The notes: generated by a model from the letters alone, not told the origin. Counted from the first letter of the stretch, positions 8,270 through 15,956 are shown. The stretch: 64,000 bases of DNA from Mixta calida (GCF_002953215.1 NZ_CP026378.1:1160540-1224539), one strand, 5' to 3'. Translations and numbers: made by a program.

Positions 8270-8815
8270 ATGCAGGAAAAAAGAGCGCTACGGGTGACGA
8301 CCGCAACGCCGACGCTGCTGCGCGCGCTACAGGCGCTTGAATATCGTTTTACCGTCACGCAGGAACTGGACGCCGCTTTTGACAGGCCGGTGCGTGATGG
8401 CTTACGTGACGTGACGCCGCGCGAAAAAAACTATTTTAACGATCCGCAGCAGTTCGCCGCTTATCTGGATAGCCGCGACGGGGCGTTTTTCGTCACGCTG
8501 GTTGACGAACGGCCGGTCGGCTATCTGGCGGTCAGCCGCAACTGGAACGGTCTGGCGCTGGTGGAGGATATTGCCATCGACAGCGGGTTCAGACGCTGCG
8601 GCTGCGGCAGCGCCTTGCTGACGCACGCGATCGGCTGGGCGCATGAACAGCAGCTGGCCGGCGTCACGCTGGAGACGCAGAACACCAACGTCGCCGCCTG
8701 CCTGCTCTATGAAAAAATGGGGTTTGAGCTGGGCGGCATTGACAGGCATCTTTATCGCGCGTTGCATGCCCGGCCGGCGGAGGTGGCCCTGTTCTGGTAT
8801 CTCTGGTTCAGATAA
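8270..8815 (+). CDS. GNAT acetyltransferase, streptothricin-acetyltransferase-like
   Basis: Starting at the ATG at 8270 (preceded by GACGAGGGA) the product is 181 aa; an upstream in-frame extension to 8129 lacks a ribosome site. The C-terminal half has a GNAT fold with the acetyl-CoA loop RRCGCGSALL at about 119-128. It is unusually close to streptothricin N-acetyltransferases (Sat family): the sequence NWNGLALVEDIAID, then WAHEQQLAGVTLETQNTN, YEKMGFELGGID and the terminal FWYLWF are all family features. It may acetylate streptothricin or a related lysine-like amine. Substrate assignment is by family resemblance only. Confidence 0.78.
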   Translation: MQEKRALRVTTATPTLLRALQALEYRFTVTQELDAAFDRPVRDGLRDVTPREKNYFNDPQQFAAYLDSRDGAFFVTLVDERPVGYLAVSRNWNGLALVEDIAIDSGFRRCGCGSALLTHAIGWAHEQQLAGVTLETQNTNVAACLLYEKMGFELGGIDRHLYRALHARPAEVALFWYLWFR

Positions 8816-8817
8816 CG

Positions 8818-9069
8818 CTAATCTTCGGAAGTGCCCTGCATCAGCTGCGCCAGCACGTTGCGATAGCTTTGCAGCACGCCCTCATCCTTTTCCAGATCGA
8901 GTTTTTTGATCACGCTGGCGATCAGCGCCTTATCCGTGGTGGGTTTGCCTGCCTGCATCAGCTCCATCATCACTACCGCCAACAGCTCTGCTTCTTTCGG
9001 CGCGTTCCACGCCGGGCTGTTGAAGTAGTCGGTAATTTCCCGGCCAGCGCTGGTGGATTGTGTTCTCAT
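8818..9069 (-). CDS. AriR/YmgB-like small regulatory protein
   Basis: The 83-aa frame starting at 9069 has a strong ribosome site (GGAGG) and matches the YmgB/AriR/YcgZ family of small helical proteins: ITDYFNSPAWN, AELLAVVMMELMQAGKP, DKALIASVIKKLD and YRNVLAQLM align with E. coli AriR in order and spacing. AriR-type proteins act in acid resistance and biofilm control, some as connectors in the Rcs or BluR circuit. A longer frame extending to 9228 lacks support. It ends two bases after the convergent GNAT gene. Confidence 0.7.
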   Translation of the reverse strand: MRTQSTSAGREITDYFNSPAWNAPKEAELLAVVMMELMQAGKPTTDKALIASVIKKLDLEKDEGVLQSYRNVLAQLMQGTSED

Positions 9070-9162
9070 TCTCAACCTCCAAAAACGCAGCATCGACGCG
9101 GAGCGCCGACGGATCAGTGTCAGAGCAACAAGGGGCCAGAAAGGCACATCAACATGACTTGA

Positions 9163-9192
9163 CGCCACCTTAAGGACAAGTGGCGATTTTTT
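9163..9192 (+). terminator. Orphan terminator-like hairpin
   Basis: A CGCCAC/GTGGCG stem with an 11-base loop is followed by six T on the plus strand, although both neighbouring genes run on the minus strand. It could end an unannotated plus-strand RNA reading out of the ariR-like region, or be fortuitous. Confidence 0.4.
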
Positions 9193-9251
9193 AAACATAG
9201 AAGTGTGAATGAGAAATGTCAGTAACAAAATGAAATATTTTTGCGGCGTAA

Positions 9252-9544
9252 TTAACCGCCGGCTGACGTGAAGGCGTGAGCAACCTCCAATACGCCGTTA
9301 ATCACAAACTGCACGCCCATGCAGACCAGTAAAAAGCCCATCAGACGCGAGATGGCTTCACCGCATACCAGGCGACGGTCATAATCAGGAAAACGTAGCA
9401 GGCGGCCTGGAAAGATTGCTTCCTGCGTTCGCTGGCGCTCATATCGCCAGCCAGGCCTAAAAACAGGGCGACGGTGGTTAACGGATTCGCCAACGGCAGC
9501 AGCACAACCAGACCCAGCCCCACGGCGCAAAGCAACTCTGACAT
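9252..9544 (-). pseudogene. marC: marC remnant with large internal deletion
   Basis: The frame from 9544 encodes about 61 residues almost identical to the N-terminus of MarC ([46 protein letters not shown]). Near 9359-9364 it jumps directly into the last 37 residues of MarC ([20 protein letters not shown] and the GVLEVAHAF tail) in a different frame, which runs to the stop at 9252. About 110 codons that should lie between are missing. The reading frame is also broken, so the N-terminal piece ends after a few unrelated residues. MarC is an inner-membrane protein of the UPF0056 family with six helices; this copy cannot be functional. Confidence 0.85.
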
Positions 9545-9725
9545 AGCGTGTTCCTTTATCTGTTTCCATTAAGGCAAATAAGCGCCTGCGGCAGTTGTGC
9601 CACAAAATAAGTTTTCTCTCAATCTGTCCGGCGTGCCGGGGCCTGGCGCCTGCCTGTCCGCTTTTTTCATGGCTCGCGCTAAAATCCCGCTTGCATTGCG
9701 TTGGCGATTATGAGTAAATGCATCG

Positions 9726-9894
9726 TCGGTTTGTTAAACAGAACCGGGTATGCGAGCAGTTTTAGTAAAGCAGTCTGCAGTGTAAGAGTTATCTCTGATA
9801 TCCCTTCTTCAGTATCGCCTTCCTGAGTGCCTCATAACATCTGTACACAAACCTGTTGCCCAAGAGGCGTTAATATTCACTGAAGGAAAGACAA
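9726..9894 (+). promoter_or_regulatory. cspA-type long 5' leader (cold box and cold-sensing structure)
   Basis: The 170 bases before the cold-shock gene resemble the E. coli cspA leader. The leader opens with CGGTTTG and ACAGA (cold box, about 9727-9742) and later has AAGAGTTATC and TGATATCCC (about 9784-9803), in the same order as in cspA. A plausible -35 TTGCAT (9691-9696) and weak -10 (about 9714-9719) put the start near 9725. By analogy the leader refolds in the cold to expose the ribosome site. Confidence 0.7.
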
Positions 9895-10107
9895 ATGTCT
9901 GCAAAACTGACTGGTTTAGTAAAATGGTTCAACGCTGAGAAAGGTTTCGGCTTCATTTCTCCGGCTGACGGCAGCAAAGACGTGTTCGTACACTTCTCTG
10001 CAATCCAGAACCAGGGCTTCAAAACTCTGGAAGAAGGGCAGAACGTTGAGTTCACCATTGAAAACGGTCCGAAAGGCCCGGCTGCTGCTAACGTAACCGT
10101 ACGTTAA
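9895..10107 (+). CDS. CspA-family cold-shock protein / RNA chaperone
   Basis: A 70-aa OB-fold protein with intact RNP1 (KGFGFIS, about residues 16-22) and RNP2 (VFVHF, about 30-34) RNA-binding motifs. The [20 protein letters not shown] start is of the cold-inducible CspA/B/G type rather than the constitutive CspC/E type. Together with the cspA-like leader this points to a cold-induced RNA chaperone that melts mRNA structure. The family has many paralogues, so I give no letter. Confidence 0.92.
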   Translation: MSAKLTGLVKWFNAEKGFGFISPADGSKDVFVHFSAIQNQGFKTLEEGQNVEFTIENGPKGPAAANVTVR

Positions 10108-10120
10108 GCAACCAGAATTC

Positions 10121-10148
10121 AAAAAACCCGCCTGATGGCGGGTTTTTT
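10121..10148 (+). terminator. Rho-independent terminator of the cold-shock gene
   Basis: A perfect A6-CCCGCC / GGCGGG-T6 stem-loop with tetraloop TGAT, starting 13 bases after the stop codon. Confidence 0.92.
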
Positions 10149-10346
10149 ATTGCCTGAATTCAGGCTACTGAGCTTTTTCGACGGTGCCTGCGATACGCAT
10201 CCTGTTCGGCTTTACGCGCCATCGCCTGTGGCGGTGAGCCGGGCGGGCTGGCGGATAAAAAAGAACCCCGGAATATCAGTGATATCCCAGGGCCTGATAG
10301 CGTGTTGCTACGTCACCGCAGTTTCGACGGCGGCGACGAATACGGG

Positions 10347-10520
10347 TCAGGACTTACGGCCGCCGTGGCTGTTTTGTCCGCCTTTTTTACCCGCTTCGGA
10401 TGCTTTTTCACGGTCATTTTTGAAGTTGCCGCCGCTCTGCTGGCCGCCTTTTTTACCGGCTTCAGAGGCTTTTTCACGGTCTTCTGCAAAATTACCTGAA
10501 CCACCACGATGTTCTGCCAT
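10347..10520 (-). CDS. yciG: KGG-repeat stress protein YciG
   Basis: A 57-aa very hydrophilic protein nearly identical to E. coli YciG. It has two repeats of the KGG (GsiB-type) motif, REKASEAGKKGGQ, at about 18-30 and 39-51, and starts MAEHRGGSGNFAED. The ATG at 10520 has GGAG seven bases upstream. YciG is an RpoS-dependent general stress protein linked to flagellar motility in E. coli. There it heads yciGFE, but here it is alone. Confidence 0.88.
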   Translation of the reverse strand: MAEHRGGSGNFAEDREKASEAGKKGGQQSGGNFKNDREKASEAGKKGGQNSHGGRKS

Positions 10521-11162
10521 AATCGTCTCCTGATTACTTTTCCAGTTTTGGTGAGCATCTAAGAATATGTTTATTACCTGGGTAATGCATATTCTGCGTT
10601 GTGACAATTTAAAGTGTAGGCGGAGTTATTTATTTTTCCAGCCGGAGAGGATTTTTTGTTGACTGATATAAACGACTGAAATAAATCTTTTTTCATATTA
10701 TGTTGTATTTTATGTATTTTTAATGGTTTGATTTTATTGAACAAAAATAAAGAGATATTGATTTTTGCTACAGCCGCTTCCAGGACGTTTCTGAAAGGTA
10801 TTGCCTGGTTCGCTGCGCTTGTTTTTTTTCGGGCAATTACCGCCTCGCCTGTTAGCGCGTCTCTGCATAAATAGTTTACAGAGCCTGAAACGGCACGGTT
10901 ACGATAATATTTGGCTAGATAGCAATAATAAAACAGCCGTAAAAGAGAACCTGTTAATATAACGTCAGGGCGCTCCTGCCGCTACGTTTGTCCCTGACGT
11001 AGTATGCCTTTTCTGCTGTCTCCCGGCGCCGTTGATATTTAAAAAAAGAAATCTGTTTTAAGATAACCTGCAAAAAAAAGTGTAAAATATCAGTGGCCTC
11101 TGCTGTCATTTTGTTAATCATAGTGATAATGTCTGCCTTTACATTGTTATTGAGATAATGTG
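10521..11162. other. AT-rich intergenic region between yciG and iraP
   Basis: About 640 bases without a credible gene on either strand, clearly richer in A and T than the surroundings. It contains the yciG promoter on one side and the iraP promoter on the other. It also holds an inverted repeat ACGTCAGGG/CCCTGACGT at about 10962-11000 with a 21-base loop and no T-tract. In E. coli phoA lies on the far side of iraP; no phosphatase remnant is visible here. Confidence 0.6.
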
Positions 11163-11420
11163 ATGAAATACCTCATTGCAGAACTACTGGATAAGCTGGC
11201 GGAAAAAGAAGCAGAGTCGAAAGAGCTGGTTGCCCAGGTTGAAGCGCTGGAGATTGTTATGACCGCGCTGCTGCGAAAACTGGGTGACGAACAGCGACAG
11301 GAACTGAGTAACGGTATCAGTCAGGCACTGGCTACCGTTGCTGCGGATGGCGCAAAGCCGGAAGATGCTTCTTTGCTGCATGGTTATATCGACAAGCTTC
11401 TTAATCATCCTCGCTATTGA
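11163..11420 (+). CDS. iraP: Anti-adapter protein IraP
   Basis: An 85-aa helical protein matching E. coli IraP along its length: IAELLDKLAEKEAESKELVA, QVEALEIVMTALLR near the N-terminus and the terminal LLNHPR. IraP binds the adapter RssB and stops delivery of the stationary-phase sigma factor RpoS to ClpXP. In E. coli it is induced by ppGpp on phosphate starvation. The ATG at 11163 fits the family start; a GTG one codon upstream is also possible. It keeps its E. coli position near proC. Confidence 0.92.
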   Translation: MKYLIAELLDKLAEKEAESKELVAQVEALEIVMTALLRKLGDEQRQELSNGISQALATVAADGAKPEDASLLHGYIDKLLNHPRY

Positions 11421-11437
11421 TCCTGCCTTACGTTAAC

Positions 11438-11469
11438 AACGGCCACCTGATACGGTGGCCGTTTGTTTT
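11438..11469 (+). terminator. Rho-independent terminator of iraP
   Basis: AAC-GGCCACC / GGTGGCC-GTTT stem with a six-base loop followed by a T-rich tract, 18 bases after the iraP stop. The 290 bases beyond it, up to the proC hairpin, hold nothing I can support. Confidence 0.85.
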
Positions 11470-11757
11470 GCTGCCAGTGCCAGGGAAGATATCATGTCAC
11501 GCCTTGCCGGAAAGTGATGCGTCGTCAGCATAACGCTATCGTGCTATTCATCGAACCCTGCCCGGCAAAGCGCCTTTGTAGTTACAACATACTTAAAAAT
11601 GAACAGCCTCTGCAACCCTAAGTAGCATGGGCTATTTATCAGATACAGATAAATTAGCGCAAGGCAGAAAAGGCCATTTTGCGTTAGTTTTCCCATTCTC
11701 TCTGGAGGAGGGCCAAGGGTTGCGTAAGCACCTTTTAAGCAGAATTGAAGGTTACAG

Positions 11758-11783
11758 CGCCGCGCAGCGTTAACTGCGCGGCG
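11758..11783 (-). terminator. Hairpin after proC
   Basis: A perfect 10-bp GC-rich stem (CGCCGCGCAG/CTGCGCGGCG) with a six-base loop, five bases after the proC stop. There is no T-run, so it may serve as an RNA-stabilising hairpin rather than a strict terminator. Confidence 0.45.
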
Positions 11784-11788
11784 ACGCG

Positions 11789-12601
11789 TTAGCTTTTGCT
11801 CAGCGCCTGAGAGCGATCCATGCATTTTTCCATCGCGGCGATCACCGCCGAGCGGAAGCCTTTCTCTTCCAGCGCCTTCACTGCCTCAATGGTGGTGCCG
11901 CCGGGCGAGCAGACCATATCTTTCAGTTCGCCGGGATGTTTGCCGGTTTCCAGCACCATCTGCGCCGCGCCTTTGACCGCCTGAGCGGCGAACTGATAGG
12001 CCTGCGCGCGCGGCATGCCGCCCAGCACCGCCGCGTCGGCCATCGCTTCGATAAACATAAATACATACGCGGGCGCTGAACCGCTGACGCCGACGACTGC
12101 GTGGATCAGATATTCCGGCACCGTCTCCGCCTTACCGAAGCTATTGAAGATAGCCAGCACTTCGTCGGTCTCTTCCGGCGTCACCAGCGCGTTTGGCGTA
12201 ACCGAGGTCATGCCCTCATTCACTAACGCAGGCGTATTTGGCATCACGCGCACAATTTTTCGGTCGTGTCCCAGCACGCCCGCCAGCGCGTCGAGCGTGA
12301 CGCCCGCAGCGATAGAGACGACCAGCGTCTCTTTATTCAGGGCGCCCGCTACCTCTTTCAATACTTTTAAAATTACGTTGGGCTTAACCGCGCCGAACAG
12401 GATATCCGCTTCGCGCGCCACTTCTTCCGCGCTTTGCGCTGGGTTGAGACCATACTGCTGCGCCATCTGCTGATTGGTTTCTGATTTATGATCGTAGACC
12501 CAAATCTGGTCAGCCTTTACCTGACCGCCAGCAACCAGCCCGCCGATAATAGCTTTGGACATATTGCCGCAGCCAATAAAACCTATTTTCTTTTCCAGCA
12601 T
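11789..12601 (-). CDS. proC: Pyrroline-5-carboxylate reductase
   Basis: A 270-aa cytoplasmic enzyme that reduces pyrroline-5-carboxylate to proline with NAD(P)H, the last step of proline synthesis. The N-terminal Rossmann motif GFIGCGNMSKAI is at about 7-18, VMPNTPALV in the middle, and the family signature GSAPAYVFMFIEAMADAAV with PGGTT in the C-terminal dimerisation domain. Length equals that of E. coli ProC (269 aa). It is a monocistronic gene with its own promoter opposite the next plus-strand gene. Confidence 0.97.
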   Translation of the reverse strand: MLEKKIGFIGCGNMSKAIIGGLVAGGQVKADQIWVYDHKSETNQQMAQQYGLNPAQSAEEVAREADILFGAVKPNVILKVLKEVAGALNKETLVVSIAAGVTLDALAGVLGHDRKIVRVMPNTPALVNEGMTSVTPNALVTPEETDEVLAIFNSFGKAETVPEYLIHAVVGVSGSAPAYVFMFIEAMADAAVLGGMPRAQAYQFAAQAVKGAAQMVLETGKHPGELKDMVCSPGGTTIEAVKALEEKGFRSAVIAAMEKCMDRSQALSKS

Positions 12602-12705
12602 GGTTTTCCCTCTGCTTAGCCGTTTTCAGTTGTGCACCAGCTTACGTCATTCTGCCGCTTTATCCAGCTTCGGCTAAACTCAAAGCGTTACCGGAGGAGA
12701 GGAAA

Positions 12706-13224
12706 ATGGACGATTTTCAGCAAGATGAAACGCGGAACCGCCGCTATCCCGTACAGGAGCATATGCGCTGGCAACGGCTGGAATGGCGTATTCAGAAGGT
12801 TGGATATGCGCTACTGCTGGCGATAGTAGTGAGCGGCGCCTGCGGCTTATTCTCGAAAGGCTTTCTCAGCGACAGAAAACAGGTCTCGCCGCACGGTAAC
12901 CTGGAGGTCAAGTATGAGCGCTTTGCACGTCAGCAGAGCGATATGGCGATGACTATCCGCCTGCATGCGCTGCGCGACGGGCTGTACAGCATTACGCTCA
13001 GCGGCGATGGGGTGGATAATTTCCAGCTGCAAAGTATCCAGCCGCAGCCGTTGCGCGCGGAGAGCAGCGAAGCTTCCCTGACGCTCTGGTACAAAACGCA
13101 GAATATGAATCGCGGCGCCACCGTCTGGTTGGGCGGGCAGCCGCAGTCGCCGGGCAAATACGCCTTCGTCGTTAGCGACAGCAGCGGCGCGCAGGTGGGT
13201 TTTACTCAGTGGGTTTATCCCTAA
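12706..13224 (+). CDS. Membrane-anchored protein of unknown function
   Basis: A 172-aa protein I do not recognise. A charged N-terminal stretch of about 31 residues is followed by one membrane helix (VGYALLLAIVVSGACGLFS, about 32-50) and a predicted soluble, beta-rich periplasmic domain of about 120 residues, ending GFTQWVYP. The start has a strong ribosome site (GGAGGAGAGG). It sits 32 bases upstream of the DUF421 gene in the same direction, so the two are very likely co-transcribed and may act together at the membrane. Confidence 0.75.
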   Translation: MDDFQQDETRNRRYPVQEHMRWQRLEWRIQKVGYALLLAIVVSGACGLFSKGFLSDRKQVSPHGNLEVKYERFARQQSDMAMTIRLHALRDGLYSITLSGDGVDNFQLQSIQPQPLRAESSEASLTLWYKTQNMNRGATVWLGGQPQSPGKYAFVVSDSSGAQVGFTQWVYP

Positions 13225-13243
13225 CAAACAGTGGGTTTATCCC
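13207..13243 (+). repeat. 22-bp tandem duplication at the end of the membrane-anchored protein gene
   Basis: CAGTGGGTTTATCCC occurs at 13207-13221 and again at 13229-13243. The first copy encodes the last residues of the upstream protein (QWVYP). The second lies after the stop codon and just before the ribosome site of the next gene. Confidence 0.85.
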
Positions 13244-13256
13244 CAGGAGCAGAGAG

Positions 13257-13700
13257 ATGGAAACGGTATTACGCGCGGTAAGTATGTACTTCTTGCTGAT
13301 GGTGGTGCTGAAAATTGCCGGGCGCCGTACGCTGCTGGAGATGACCAGTTTCGACTTTATTCTGTTGCTGATTATCAGCGAGGCGACGCAGCAGGCGCTG
13401 CTGGGCAACGACTTTTCGGTGACCGGCGCGGGTCTGACCATCATTACGCTGATTGTGATGGACATTTTCCTCGGCAAGTTCAAGGCCTGGTTTCCGCGTC
13501 TTGAACTGCTGATCGACGGCGCATCGCTGATTTTAGTCGAAGATGGCAAACTTCTGGCGCATCGGGCGAAAAAGGCGGGCATCACCGCTGAAGATATCCT
13601 CGCCTCGGCGCGCAGTTCCCAGGGGCTGGAGCGTCTCGACCAGATAAAGTTTGCCATTCTGGAGAAGAACGGCAAAATCAGCATTATTCCCCACTCCTGA
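13257..13700 (+). CDS. DUF421 (YetF-like) membrane protein
   Basis: A 147-aa protein starting at 13257 (GGAGCAGAGAG precedes the ATG). It has N-terminal membrane helices (about 5-18, 33-50 and 55-75) and a small cytoplasmic alpha/beta domain with [16 protein letters not shown] and [27 protein letters not shown], the hallmarks of DUF421/YetF/YcaP proteins. The family has no established biochemical function. It sits between an unknown membrane-anchored protein and yaiI. Confidence 0.82.
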   Translation: METVLRAVSMYFLLMVVLKIAGRRTLLEMTSFDFILLLIISEATQQALLGNDFSVTGAGLTIITLIVMDIFLGKFKAWFPRLELLIDGASLILVEDGKLLAHRAKKAGITAEDILASARSSQGLERLDQIKFAILEKNGKISIIPHS

Positions 13701-13711
13701 CAGGTAAACCG

Positions 13712-14182
13712 ATGCCAATTTGGGTGGACGCCGACGCGTGTCCGAAAGTGATCAAAGATATTCTCTATCGTGCGGCGGAGCGCAGCCAGATCGAACTGAT
13801 TCTGGTGGCTAACCAGCCGCTTGCCGTGCCGCCTTCGCGTTTTATCCGCACGCTGCGCGTCGCGGCTGGGTTTGACGTGGCGGATAACGAAATCGTTCAG
13901 CGCGTCAGCGCGACGGATCTGGTGATCACCGCCGATATTCCTCTGGCGGCGGAAGTGTTGGCGAAGGGGGCGGCAGCGCTCAATCCGCGCGGCGAGCGCT
14001 ACAGCGAGGCGACGATTCGTGAACGGCTCACCATGCGCGATTTTATGGATACGCTGCGTTCGAGCGGCGTGCAGACCGGTGGCCCGGCGGCGTTGAACCA
14101 GCGAGATCGCCAGCAGTTCGCCGCTGAGCTGGATAAATGGTTGTTGGCGCGCCAGCGACGCAAACGCGACGCCGCGCAGTAA
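13712..14182 (+). CDS. yaiI: UPF0178 protein YaiI
   Basis: A 156-aa soluble protein beginning [18 protein letters not shown], with the conserved DADACP motif and [16 protein letters not shown], matching E. coli YaiI. The acidic motifs resemble PIN/NYN-type nucleases, but activity has not been established to my knowledge. Its place between proC and aroL is the E. coli one. The start lies 11 bases after the DUF421 stop, so it may be part of that operon. Confidence 0.92.
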   Translation: MPIWVDADACPKVIKDILYRAAERSQIELILVANQPLAVPPSRFIRTLRVAAGFDVADNEIVQRVSATDLVITADIPLAAEVLAKGAAALNPRGERYSEATIRERLTMRDFMDTLRSSGVQTGGPAALNQRDRQQFAAELDKWLLARQRRKRDAAQ

Positions 14183-14188
14183 GGCAGG

Positions 14189-14223
14189 GCGACCAGCCAG
14201 GCAGACGCTGGTCGCGAAAATTT
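14189..14223. terminator. Hairpin between convergent yaiI and DUF2076 gene
   Basis: A 9-bp stem GCGACCAGC/GCTGGTCGC with a nine-base loop, flanked on the right by AAAATTT. It can act for both convergent genes. Confidence 0.6.
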
Positions 14224-14234
14224 ACCGCTTAGAT

Positions 14235-14948
14235 TTAGATAAAGCTGTCGTCATCGTTGAAATCGTCATTGCCGAAATCATCGCCGCCGAAGCCGGCATT
14301 ATCATCCTGCTCCCAGCTGGCGTCCTGTAAAAAGGCGCGATCGTCGCCGTTGTTAAAGGTGTCCAGGCTGGTGTCCAGCTGTTCCGGCTCCGGCTGCGCC
14401 GGTTCGTTAATAATATTCACAATTTCCTGCGGCTGAGAGTGGTGGAACATGCTGGTCAGCATATCCGCCATTACTACACCGCCCGCCACGCCCACTGCCG
14501 TTTGCAGCGCGCCGCCGAGAAAGCCGCTGCCGCGCGGCGCGGGCGCGCTGTAGGGCTGCTGGCCGTAAGGCTGTTGCTGCGCATTATAGGGCTGCTGGCC
14601 GTAGGGCTGTTGTTGCTGCGCATTGTTCCACGCCGGCTGCTGGGGCGCTGTGTGGCGCTGACCGCCGCCGAACAGCCCGGATAAAAATCCGCCGCTCTGA
14701 CGCGCCGGTTGTTGTTGTTGCGCCTGCGCCAGACGGCTTTCCAGATCGTTCACCTGCGCGCTCAGCTTCTTCATCGCCGCCTCCTGAATCAGGATAGCCT
14801 GCGCCATATAGTAGGGCGCGGCAGGCTGCTGACGCAGCTGCTGCTCAATCAGGCGCTCCGCGGCCGCATCGCGGGGCGCAGACTGGCTCTCAGCCTGTTT
14901 TAGTCGGCTGAACAGACTCTCTATCAGACGTTGTTCTTCGCTCTGCAT
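14235..14948 (-). CDS. DUF2076 domain protein with Q/P-rich low-complexity linker
   Basis: A 237-aa protein started at 14948, where GGAGG lies seven bases upstream. The N-terminal part (about 1-95) is helical: MQSEEQRLIESLFSRLKQAE, then AAPYYMAQAILIQEAAMKKL, the DUF2076 signature. Next comes a glycine/glutamine/proline/tyrosine linker with four imperfect QQPYGQQPYNA-type repeats (about 115-145). A short hydrophobic GGALQTAVGVAGGVVMADML segment follows, then an acidic tail rich in GDDFGNDDFNDD. DUF2076 proteins are common in Erwiniaceae; their function is unknown. It may be an envelope-associated protein, but no classical signal peptide is present. Confidence 0.8.
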   Translation of the reverse strand: MQSEEQRLIESLFSRLKQAESQSAPRDAAAERLIEQQLRQQPAAPYYMAQAILIQEAAMKKLSAQVNDLESRLAQAQQQQPARQSGGFLSGLFGGGQRHTAPQQPAWNNAQQQQPYGQQPYNAQQQPYGQQPYSAPAPRGSGFLGGALQTAVGVAGGVVMADMLTSMFHHSQPQEIVNIINEPAQPEPEQLDTSLDTFNNGDDRAFLQDASWEQDDNAGFGGDDFGNDDFNDDDSFI

Positions 14949-15037
14949 GGAAACCTCCTTAAACAAGCGTTATCTGTTTATTCTGGTCGCTGCGCGGGGA
15001 AAGTAAATTAACACTGCGTAAGTAAATATTGCCATCT

Positions 15038-15083
15038 GTCGCGCGCTGACATACTGGCTAGTCGCGCGCTGACATACTGGCTA
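15038..15083. repeat. Perfect 23-bp tandem repeat upstream of aroL
   Basis: Two back-to-back identical copies of GTCGCGCGCTGACATACTGGCTA (first 20 bases shown by GTCGCGCGCTGACATACTGG) at 15038-15060 and 15061-15083. They lie 170-215 bases upstream of the aroL start, between the DUF2076 promoter and the TyrR box. Confidence 0.95.
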
Positions 15084-15138
15084 AGTGTAGCCGCTGGTTT
15101 TTGTTCGCTAAGATGCACAGATATCCTCACTTTCCTTG

Positions 15139-15156
15139 CGTAAAAACAACGTTACA
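15139..15156. promoter_or_regulatory. TyrR box upstream of aroL
   Basis: CGTAAA-N6-GTTACA matches the TyrR consensus TGTAAA-N6-TTTACA in 10 of 12 positions, including the essential G and C 14 bases apart. E. coli aroL is repressed by TyrR. A weaker candidate half-matches at 15086-15103. Confidence 0.65.
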
Positions 15157-15253
15157 GCTGGCCCGGATTTTTTTTTGCCGGTATGATGCCGGGCATACAC
15201 ATTATGATCAGCCAACTGCGGCGTTACGCAGCGCTGGCGGAGGATAGCCTGTT

Positions 15254-15778
15254 ATGTCGTCACCCATTTTTTTAATCGGCGCGCGTGGCTGCGGTAAAAC
15301 TACCGTGGGCGAACTGCTGGCGCAGGCGCTGGGCTATGATTTTCACGATACCGACCACTATTTACAGCAGGTCAGCGGACAGACGGTGGCCGATATTGTC
15401 GCCGCCGAAGGCTGGGAAGGCTTTCGCCACCGGGAAACGCAGGCGCTGATGGCGGTAAGCGCGCCGGAAACCATCGTCGCTACGGGCGGCGGTATGGTGC
15501 TGGCGGAGATCAATCGTCGCTTTATGCAAGAGCGTGGCAGCGTCATCTGGCTGCAGGCCAGCGCCAGCGTGCTGGCTTCACGTCTCTCGGCTTATCCGCA
15601 AAGCTCGCAGCGGCCCACTCTGACCGGCCGACCCATTACTGAAGAGATGACGGAAGTGCTTCATCAACGCGAAGCTCTCTATCAGCAAACGGCGCACCAT
15701 ATTATCAATGCGATGCAGCCGCCTGAACAGGTGGCCGCGCAGATTCTGGATGCGCTTTCGCTGGCGCGCGCCAGCTAA
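15254..15778 (+). CDS. aroL: Shikimate kinase II
   Basis: A 174-aa cytoplasmic enzyme that phosphorylates shikimate with ATP in the common aromatic pathway. The P-loop GARGCGKTT is at about 8-16, the substrate-binding DTD at about 32-34, FRHRE at about 57-61, and the GGG loop at about 79-81. The length is that of AroL (174) rather than AroK. The TyrR box upstream and the AroL position next to yaiA support the isozyme call. Confidence 0.96.
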   Translation: MSSPIFLIGARGCGKTTVGELLAQALGYDFHDTDHYLQQVSGQTVADIVAAEGWEGFRHRETQALMAVSAPETIVATGGGMVLAEINRRFMQERGSVIWLQASASVLASRLSAYPQSSQRPTLTGRPITEEMTEVLHQREALYQQTAHHIINAMQPPEQVAAQILDALSLARAS

Positions 15779-15956
15779 AGGCGGGCGACAGCCCGACCGT
15801 CAGGAATATCTGTTTTTGTTACCTTTCTTTTCTGAAGCGACAGCGCCTCGGTCTCATTGTCTATACTTACACTACGAACGCTGACAGGCGAACGATCTCC
15901 GCCGCAGGCGAACGGAGAGTAACGGATACCACTTTCATCAAAAGAGGGAAGACATT

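Noticed and set aside
11544-11825. 93-codon minus frame overlapping the end of proC
   Set aside because: No ribosome site, no family resemblance, overlaps proC and its hairpin.
15038-15083. TrpR operator in the tandem repeat
   Set aside because: Only loosely similar to the TrpR consensus; lacks the paired CTAG half-sites.
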